Positions 45,253 through 50,225 of a stretch of DNA of 50,225 bases are shown piece by piece. Position 1 is the stretch's first letter. Every line of letters starts with the position of its first letter. Source of the DNA: Verrucomicrobiales bacterium (lineage in GTDB: Bacteria; Verrucomicrobiota; Verrucomicrobiia; Verrucomicrobiales; DEV007); NCBI GenBank assembly GCA_029213195.1, contig JARGNI010000022.1:44244-94468 (forward strand), written 5' to 3'. The notes beneath the pieces were generated by a model, which did not search any database, was not told the origin of the DNA, and saw only the letters and a list, made by a program, of their open reading frames with translations. A program made the position numbers and the translations under genes.

Positions 45253-45630
45253 TCAGCCCAGGACGCCGGACTCGCCTACTCCACTTGCACATTTGCCGAG
45301 TTCCGCTTTTCCCTTCGCATAGTCGACCCACCACAGCGTGGAGGCGATCAACCACATCGCGAAAATCACAGAGTTCACGGGTCCCGGAGCGATCGCGGCA
45401 GATACTCCACCGAAGAGGGCCGCCACCGTAGCGAAAATCGCGGTGAGAAACTGGGTTTTGACCTTCTTTCTCTTTCTCTCGAGGTCCTGCTCCACCTCCT
45501 TGTGCCCGTTTGCCGCCTCGGTGGGCTGATCGGACAAGAGGAGCCCCTTTGCCTGTTCAGACTCCGCCTGGGAAAGTTCTCCTCGTTCCCGGAGAGAAAC
45601 GAGCTTTTCAAGTTCTGTACGAATATTCAT
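45253..45630 (-). CDS. Membrane protein with SHOCT-like N-terminus
   Basis: 125 residues. The N-terminus (NIRTELEKLVSLRERGELSQAESEQAKGLLL) resembles the short SHOCT oligomerisation helix pair, followed by a Lys/Glu coiled segment and two membrane helices (about 58-80 and 84-100). Function unknown. The ATG at 45630 was chosen over one 30 bases upstream. It starts 45 bases after the 2-TM gene at 45676-45927, with which it may form a unit. Confidence 0.7.
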   Translation of the reverse strand: MNIRTELEKLVSLRERGELSQAESEQAKGLLLSDQPTEAANGHKEVEQDLERKRKKVKTQFLTAIFATVAALFGGVSAAIAPGPVNSVIFAMWLIASTLWWVDYAKGKAELGKCASGVGESGVLG

Positions 45631-45675
45631 TTTATCGGAGGTCAAAGACGAACTGACCAAGAGGAAAAACGGGAT

Positions 45676-45927
45676 TCAAACGATCAAACGCTTCGCCTTG
45701 CGTCCCAGCCACCACCCACGCAGCAGCGAGATCAACCCGCCCACGACGAAGAAAGATCCCACCATCGCAGGGACGAGGGTCGCACGGACGCCCTCGGCGA
45801 TGGCCACCGCGGTTTCTCCTCTGCCCTCAGCATGGAAATTGCCGAGGTGGATCGCAGTTATGCCGGCTCCAGCCAAGCCAGAGAGCAAAAGGATGATGCC
45901 GGCGAGTTTGTATCTCATTTCTCTCAT
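45676..45927 (-). CDS. Two-helix membrane protein
   Basis: 83 residues with two hydrophobic segments (about 7-27 and 47-71) and a basic C-terminus (GRKAKRLIV). No family recognised; small size and position in a run of small membrane genes suggest it is real. 119 bases separate it from the upstream NTF2-like gene. Confidence 0.65.
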   Translation of the reverse strand: MREMRYKLAGIILLLSGLAGAGITAIHLGNFHAEGRGETAVAIAEGVRATLVPAMVGSFFVVGGLISLLRGWWLGRKAKRLIV

Positions 45928-46046
45928 CTAGGAAGAATCTCTCACTTCTCCCGATGGCAGACGATTACAAACTCCCTTATCCTTTGGAAGCCGAGACGAT
46001 GAACCCGCCTCCCGAGAAGTCCGCTTCGAAACGCGCCTCTCCTCGG

Positions 46047-46805
46047 TCAAAACTTCCCGTTGTCATTCACCCACTCGCTTCGAGGTGGCACGTGATCGAC
46101 GGTATCCCAATGCTCGACGATCTTCCCATCGACGATGTGAAAAAGGTCATAGAACGAAACGTGGGCCTCGACGAGAAACCCTTCCGTTACCGATAGGACA
46201 AAACTCCCCTCGGCGAGGAGCCGATGGACCTTTTCATACTTCCTGCCCTTTGCATTGGCAGACAGCGTTGCCTGGAGCGATTCCCTTCCATCGCTCATCT
46301 CCGGATTGTGTTCCGTATAGCTCTCGGCATCGACGTAGGCGTCCAGGCGAGCCCACTCCCCCTCAACGAGGACCTCTTCCAGGAAGCGCCGAATCATCTC
46401 TCGATTGGCCTCCGTCTTTTCGAGATCGGTCGCTTCGGTGGGCCCATCCAACATGGTGTGACCCGAGGGATTCGGGTGACTCGGTTTCCCCTGGAGATTG
46501 TCCCAGTGCTCGACGACGCGGTCGTCTTCGAATCGAAAAACCTCGAAACCCACCTCCCTGACATCGAAGTCGTAGTCGGTGTGAGCAAAGACAAAATCCC
46601 CATCCTCGAACACCCGTACGATCTCGACTCGAGGAGAAGTCTTTGCGAGCCGCTGGAAGAGTTCCGCCAAGCCCACGCTCCCTTCCCGCGTCAGGGGATT
46701 GTGCTGGATGTACTTGGCCTCGTTGACCACTTCCGCAGCTTCCGGGTCCCCTGTCTCGATCCCCTTCAGCAGGGTGCAGATCTGTTTTTTTCTTCCCGAA
46801 TTCAT
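46047..46805 (-). CDS. Tandem SnoaL/NTF2-like protein
   Basis: 252 residues composed of two SnoaL-like domains (about 1-115 and 128-250) with matching phrases: AKYIQHNPLTREG and ESYTEHNPEMSDG near the middle of each, and DDRVVEHWDNLQ and DGKIVEHWDTVDH near the ends. SnoaL-type folds host polyketide cyclases, epoxide hydrolases and ligand-binding proteins; no catalytic residues are assigned. No signal peptide, so cytoplasmic. A clear internal duplication. Confidence 0.85.
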   Translation of the reverse strand: MNSGRKKQICTLLKGIETGDPEAAEVVNEAKYIQHNPLTREGSVGLAELFQRLAKTSPRVEIVRVFEDGDFVFAHTDYDFDVREVGFEVFRFEDDRVVEHWDNLQGKPSHPNPSGHTMLDGPTEATDLEKTEANREMIRRFLEEVLVEGEWARLDAYVDAESYTEHNPEMSDGRESLQATLSANAKGRKYEKVHRLLAEGSFVLSVTEGFLVEAHVSFYDLFHIVDGKIVEHWDTVDHVPPRSEWVNDNGKF

Positions 46806-46956
46806 TCTCCCTGGTGGTCATGCGGACTGGCAGGCCCGTTCTCGAGCATCCTCGAAACTCGCACGCCGGAAGTCAATCCTTCCGCTGCCTTGTCTCTCGA
46901 TACGAGCCATGGAAAACCAGCAACCAACCTTCCTGATTTTCTTATTCGGTATTTTT

Positions 46957-46973
46957 TTACCGTAAAACGGTAA
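46957..46973. promoter_or_regulatory. Palindrome TTACCGT-AAA-ACGGTAA
   Basis: Perfect 7-bp inverted repeat with AAA centre, preceded by a T tract, in an AT-rich stretch about 110 bases before the DUF2975 gene. Two ATGCAT hexamers follow at 47002-47015. Candidate operator, possibly for the HTH regulator encoded downstream. Confidence 0.5.
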
Positions 46974-47084
46974 CTTTTAACTTTACTTCAATCAATTTTT
47001 AATGCATCTATGCATCCATCGGCAACAAATTCGCTCTCCAGAGCCCGAGGCGGTCGCCAAGATAAAAACCAACCAAGTCTCTCC

Positions 47085-47951
47085 ATGAATTCCGAATCCT
47101 TCCTTCATCAGAAAAAAGTCCGCACCATGGGCATCTTCCTCGCGATCGTTTCCTGCCTCGCCCTCATCTTCTCCCTGCTCCTCATTCCTTACGGTCTCTT
47201 GTGGTCTTCCTCGCAACTCACCACGGGAACGGCTGAGGAGATGGAGAGTTTCTCCGAGGAGATCGAGGGGATGTTTGCTGAGGCGGTTGGCGAATCCGAC
47301 CTGTCTCAATTCCGCCTCAGCGAGGAAGAGCTCAAAGAGGTCTATGCGGAAACCTACGACGACCTCAAGTCCGAGCTCGAACTCCCGAAAGACGCGACCA
47401 AAGAAGATTTCATCGGCACCATGCTCTACCTGAAGCGAGTGGGGGAGGGAGAAGACATTCCCATGCCGGAAGAAAACATCATCCGGGAGTGGGTTGATCC
47501 CACCCTCATGTATCTTCCGGAAAACGTCGATGCAGAAACCACCGTGCTCGAGCTGGTCGAAAAGGACATCGCCTTTTTCGAAGATCACAAGAATTCCTTT
47601 CGCTTCCTCTCCTTTCTCGCGGCCGCCCTCTACGCCATCATCGCTTTGATTATTCTGCAGATGGCTCTCGCCTGGAAACAGGGGGATCCCTTTGGAAAAA
47701 GAACCATCCTTGGACTCCGATGGCTCGCGATTCTCTACATCGGTCAGTTTGTGGCCAGCTTCGCGATAGGACCCGTCCTGCCCCACGCAGAATACGACGA
47801 CCTCTTGTTTCATGCCTCGATCTACCAGCTTCCGATCGACATGCTCTTCGGCACAGGTGCCAACCTGTCCTGTGGTCTCGTCCTCCTGACCCTCAGCTGG
47901 GTTCTCGAGCATGGCAGGAAGATGAAAGATGAGCAGGCCCTCACGATTTAG
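47085..47951 (+). CDS. DUF2975 membrane protein
   Basis: 288 residues. A membrane segment at about 15-38, a large acidic soluble loop (about 40-165), then three more helices. The C-terminal half fits DUF2975: WKQGDPFGKRTILGLRWLA and LVLLTLSWVLEHGRKMKDEQALTI, the family's typical ending. DUF2975 genes are usually followed by a small YozG-type HTH gene, as here. The acidic loop between the first and second helices is longer than in the usual 150-180-residue members. ATG at 47085 preferred over 47010, whose extension is low complexity. Confidence 0.82.
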   Translation: MNSESFLHQKKVRTMGIFLAIVSCLALIFSLLLIPYGLLWSSSQLTTGTAEEMESFSEEIEGMFAEAVGESDLSQFRLSEEELKEVYAETYDDLKSELELPKDATKEDFIGTMLYLKRVGEGEDIPMPEENIIREWVDPTLMYLPENVDAETTVLELVEKDIAFFEDHKNSFRFLSFLAAALYAIIALIILQMALAWKQGDPFGKRTILGLRWLAILYIGQFVASFAIGPVLPHAEYDDLLFHASIYQLPIDMLFGTGANLSCGLVLLTLSWVLEHGRKMKDEQALTI

Positions 47952-48022
47952 CCCGCTACGAACCCAAGCCAGCGCAACCCTTCTCGAAGAAAAGAATCCC
48001 TTTCTCACCAGCCCTCATTGCC

Positions 48023-48244
48023 ATGCCTATCATCGTGAACCTGGATGTCATGCTTGCCCGCCGGAAAATGAAACTCAACGACCTTGCCGAGGCTGTCGAG
48101 ATCACCCCGCAGAACCTCTCCGTCCTCAAGACGGGCAAGGCCAAAGCGATCCGATTTTCCACCCTCGAAGCAATCTGCGACCACCTCGACTGCCAACCGG
48201 GAGATATTCTCGAATTTCAACCCTCCGAAGGAGACAGCGACTGA
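48023..48244 (+). CDS. YozG-type Xre/HTH transcriptional regulator
   Basis: 73 residues, essentially one helix-turn-helix: LDVMLARRKMKLNDLAEAV, ITPQNLSVLKTGKAKAIRF and LEAICDHLDCQPGDIL. This is the compact regulator normally paired with DUF2975 proteins. It lies 71 bases downstream of the DUF2975 gene on the same strand. It may control its own operon through the palindrome at 46957-46973; this is inferred. Confidence 0.9.
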   Translation: MPIIVNLDVMLARRKMKLNDLAEAVEITPQNLSVLKTGKAKAIRFSTLEAICDHLDCQPGDILEFQPSEGDSD

Positions 48245-48287
48245 GCGGCATCTCTCGCGCCCTCCCATTCGAAGACAGAGCCTTCGG

Positions 48288-48686
48288 CTACGCGAATTCA
48301 CCGTATCGTTTCTTCAGTGCTCTCCCCAAAATGATCATGTAAGCGATATTCCAAATCGCCCCGAAGAAGCTCGAAATGATCATCGTCGGATAGACTCCAT
48401 AACAGTTGATCAGGAAGAGCAGAGATCGATGCCCCCGGACCGTGAGGAGTCGCAAGATGCTGAGAAACGAAACCAGGTTCAAAATCAGGATTCCCGCTCG
48501 CACGACCCATCCCCAATGACTCAACGGATGCATCTGGACATTCCCCCATGTCAGCCACTCTACGATCCAGTGAGGATAGGAAATCGAGATGGGAAGCCAG
48601 ATGGTGGTCAGGTGAAAGACCGGGAACGCGACGATCGAGAGCCGACGATTCTGAATCGAAGTCTTCTCCATGGGGACCCGTTCCAT
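48288..48686 (-). CDS. Small multi-pass membrane protein
   Basis: 132 residues with three to four hydrophobic segments (about 17-40, 60-80, 85-103, 105-122), rich in Trp, His and Ile. No family recognised. A second ATG at 48671 would shorten it by 5 residues. Converges on the HTH gene. Confidence 0.7.
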   Translation of the reverse strand: MERVPMEKTSIQNRRLSIVAFPVFHLTTIWLPISISYPHWIVEWLTWGNVQMHPLSHWGWVVRAGILILNLVSFLSILRLLTVRGHRSLLFLINCYGVYPTMIISSFFGAIWNIAYMIILGRALKKRYGEFA

Positions 48687-48752
48687 TCTTGCAGGCGCTC
48701 CGGCTGGCCCAGGTTCCGCCCCGAAGCACTTCCCTCACGAAAAGCCAACCGC

Positions 48753-48932
48753 CTACTCCTTCACCAGGATCACGAGACTTGCCGCGATCACATGCCCGGT
48801 GCCGCCCATTGCCGTGGCCGACTTCACAGTCCACCCCTCGCGTAGAAGTTGATTCAGCTCAGCAAGCGCCCCCTCTTCGGACTTTCCTCTTTTCTCCGTC
48901 AGATCGACGGCAACGATGATGGCTTTTTCCAT
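48753..48932 (-). CDS. 59-residue DUF4177-like small protein
   Basis: ATG at 48932 to TAG at 48753-48755. The product starts MEKAIIVAVDLTEKRG, continues with a helix and LNQLLREGWTVKSATAMG, and ends AASLVILVKE. The pattern strand, helix, GW(x)V-strand, strand is that of DUF4177-like mini proteins. It lies 66 bases upstream of the membrane protein on the same strand. Codon use looks natural. Function unknown; family resemblance is moderate. Confidence 0.65.
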   Translation of the reverse strand: MEKAIIVAVDLTEKRGKSEEGALAELNQLLREGWTVKSATAMGGTGHVIAASLVILVKE

Positions 48933-49040
48933 GTGGTCTCTTTGGCTGCGGTTCCGGCGTCCGGGTCGACGCTTCGCTCTTCCCCTCTCCAGGACGCTCC
49001 ACCCTGTTCGCCCTGATGCGGGTGAGGCTTAGATTCATAA

Positions 49041-49220
49041 ACGAAGCGAAACACTCCGGGAAGAGAATTCGCTCCAAACTGGGGCAACCTTCACCTGGCG
49101 TATCAACAGCTGGAAGACAAAGAGCGTGAGCAGTTGCTGGGATTCCAGTACAGGGCTGCCCAGCTTGGTCGGAGAATGCCCGGGCGAATCGACGGGCATC
49201 CCTTCCGACTTCAAAAGGTA
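49041..49220 (+). pseudogene. Possible coding remnant
   Basis: One frame on the plus strand is open from 49041 to a TAG at 49263-49265 and reads as a natural-looking peptide (EFAPNWGNLHLAYQQLEDKE then REQLLGFQYRAAQLGRRMPG) but has no start codon in front of it: a TAA lies at 49038-49040. Its 3' end overlaps the antisense gene at 49211. It could be the tail of a decayed gene. The rest of the gene-free interval 48933-49210 shows nothing else. Confidence 0.25.
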
Positions 49221-49606
49221 TCAACCCTGTCGATGCGGATCTTGCCGCCGGTGATCCCCAGGTAGAGGACTACCGGCACGTCGACCCGTCCCTTCTTTCC
49301 GCCCTGGAGCGCCGTCATCGAGAAATCGCCGGGGCCGTCTGTCTCCCCTCCACCCGAGAGGAACGGCAGCTTCTCCTGCTGAACCGTCGTCGAGGTTCCG
49401 GCGTGGTCGACGAGCGTCAGTCCCCCACCCGAAGTCACCTCGATTGCGCTGGGAGGGGTTAGCATCTGAGCAGCCTCCTCGTATCTTTCCTGAGAGACAT
49501 GATCAACAAAAGCCGCAGTAGTACGTTTCGGGCGAAAGACCCACCAATCGATCAAGGCGATGCCAATGAGGATCAGGGCGGATATCGTGAGGATGCGTTT
49601 ATTCAT
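49211..49606 (-). CDS. Membrane-anchored hypothetical protein
   Basis: 131 residues with an N-terminal membrane segment (about 6-23, MNKRILTISALILIGIALID then WWVF), then a periplasmic beta-rich region (VTSGGGLTLVDHAG, GRVDVPVVLYLG, GGKIRIDRVD). No family recognised. It is 57 bases downstream of the selenoprotein-like gene on the same strand and may be co-transcribed with it. Confidence 0.7.
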   Translation of the reverse strand: MNKRILTISALILIGIALIDWWVFRPKRTTAAFVDHVSQERYEEAAQMLTPPSAIEVTSGGGLTLVDHAGTSTTVQQEKLPFLSGGGETDGPGDFSMTALQGGKKGRVDVPVVLYLGITGGKIRIDRVDTF

Positions 49607-49663
49607 AAAACATGGAGTCCGGAGAGAGCCTCTTCATGCGGAACGTTGGAGGCCGACCTCCCG

Positions 49664-50128
49664 CTACTGAGAGCGCGAGTCCGAATCTGGTTTGGGCTTC
49701 CCGTCGTCCTCTGATTTCGAGTCCACACCGGTTGTGGGTTGGTCAGGGCCATCTTGTCCGTCCCCTTTTATTCCAGGCTCGGGACCCTTTGCTACCTTGA
49801 CCTTGAAGAATATGTTTTTCTGCAAGATGGCAATCACCTCCTCGGGTTTGGCCGAGCCAGTGTATTGAATCACCTGCCCTTGTTTCTTCACTTCTGGATT
49901 CCGGGACTCCTGTCCAGGAACCTTGAGATCAGAAATCCCAGCCGTATTCGCGAGTGCAGACCGCACCGCTTCAAATCGACCGCCTACTCATCCCATCCCA
50001 TCCACACTCAGGTACACAGTTCGTTCTTTCGGGTGAGCCAGCTCTGCTCGGACAGGCTCTTCTGCTGATGCTGTCCATGTGAGGACTGGCAATGTAAGGG
50101 CGCACACAATAGCAATCTTGTTGATCAT
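49664..50128 (-). CDS. Predicted exported selenoprotein, HMA/MerP-like, Sec at residue 47
   Basis: A single frame of 154 residues plus stop, interrupted once by TGA at 49988-49990. Upstream: signal peptide (MINKIAIVCALTLPVLTWTASA) and VYLSVDGMG. Downstream: VGGRFEAVRSALANTAGISDL, then KPEEVIAIL, i.e. the helix and strand order of a heavy-metal-associated domain. In that family GMxC precedes the helix; here TGA stands at the cysteine (residue 47), while the second CxxC position is Gly. A hairpin with apical loop GGUCU lies 25 bases after the TGA (SECIS-like). The C-terminal 40 residues are acidic and disordered. Alternatives: nonsense pseudogene or sequencing error. selA/selB/selC are not in the window. 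Confidence 0.72.
49950..49969 (-). promoter_or_regulatory. Predicted bacterial SECIS hairpin
   Basis: On the mRNA: GCGGTGC, loop GGTCT, GCACTCGC. Pairs are four Watson-Crick (GTGC/GCAC), one G-U, then, past a bulged C, two more (GC/GC). The loop starts 26 nt after the last base of the TGA at 49988-49990, within the usual bacterial range. From memory, the E. coli fdhF element has the same GGUCU in a loop flanked by TGC and GCACC. Confidence 0.7.
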
Positions 50129-50160
50129 GATCTGGGAACTTCTGTCGTTAGATACGCGAG

Positions 50161-50200
50161 AAAGTAGCACGTGACCTGATCCCGAAAAAGTGGACGTGCC
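50161..50200. repeat. Pair of imperfect direct repeats upstream of the selenoprotein gene
   Basis: AAAGTAGCACGTGACC (50161-50176) and AAAGTGG-ACGTG-CC (50187-50200) align with two gaps and one substitution. They lie 33-72 bases upstream of the start at 50128. Could be regulator-binding sites or part of a dispersed repeat reaching the window edge. Confidence 0.5.
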
Positions 50201-50225
50201 AAAATTGAAGTTCTGCCTCAAGATA

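Noticed and set aside
45954-46196. Plus-strand 80-residue frame
   Set aside because: Its second half is antisense to the conserved end of the tandem SnoaL-like gene, and its first half has no recognisable features.
48859-49224. Minus-strand 121-residue frame
   Set aside because: Composition is unlike neighbouring proteins, it overlaps the better-supported 59-residue gene and the gene at 49211, and it has no domain signs.
49988-50221. Minus-strand 77-residue frame ending in VDGMG, taken as a complete small protein
   Set aside because: It ends exactly at the metal-binding position of the domain and continues in the same frame after the TGA; the joined reading explains both pieces.

Overview
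The window reads as chromosomal DNA of a GC-rich, Gram-negative member of the Planctomycetota-Verrucomicrobiota group, most likely a verrucomicrobium and plausibly marine. Pointers are: an ECF sigma factor of the Rhodopirellula/Verrucomicrobium type overlapping a FecR-LamG anti-sigma protein; Tat-exported sulfatase and FAD oxidoreductase genes; a DUF1343 (NamZ-like) protein, a DUF2851 protein and a PcfJ-like protein; many starts without a Shine-Dalgarno sequence; and short dispersed GTAG-type hairpins between genes. I saw no rRNA, tRNA, CRISPR array, prophage or intact transposase.

Layout. 1-7.5 kb: an octamer tandem repeat against the left edge, cysteine desulfurase, ilvC with a clear terminator, two small envelope genes on the minus strand, ftsK, a RodZ-like HTH membrane protein and a GNAT acetyltransferase. 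7.5-12.7 kb: two minus-strand clusters, one for the envelope (Skp/OmpH, NamZ-like muramidase, 3D-domain protein; start and stop codons touch) and one housekeeping (gmk, coaC, coaB; coaB and coaC are separate genes). 12.9-18.5 kb: a TetR-regulated efflux operon, with the same ACTCTGAGT palindrome in front of the regulator and in front of the pump genes, then a small cytochrome c. 18.5-28.5 kb: an M29-like aminopeptidase, DUF2851, a divergent sulfatase/oxidoreductase pair, a BON-MscS channel and the sigma/FecR-LamG pair. 28.5-34 kb: membrane pyrophosphatase hppA, an orphan Pycsar-effector-like membrane protein and mutS.

34-50 kb is accessory in character: a secreted protein with an internal duplication, a lipoyl-like/membrane fusion, two metallophosphoesterases, a PcfJ-like protein, a vanadium haloperoxidase overlapping a porin gene, a run of small membrane, NTF2-like and lipoprotein genes, and a DUF2975/YozG-type HTH pair. 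It ends in two small secreted or anchored proteins.

The most notable item is at the right edge. A small exported heavy-metal-associated (MerP-like) protein is interrupted by one in-frame UGA exactly where the first metal-binding cysteine of the GMxC motif should be. It is followed 25 nt later by a hairpin with a GGUCU apical loop, the loop I recall from the E. coli fdhF SECIS element. I read 49664-50128 (minus strand) as one selenoprotein gene, with selenocysteine at residue 47, rather than two ORFs.

Other points worth a second look are the TetR operator pair with a probable leaderless promoter, covarying GCAA-tetraloop repeat hairpins, an RND pump lacking two canonical proton-relay residues, and the PycTM-like protein with no cyclase nearby.
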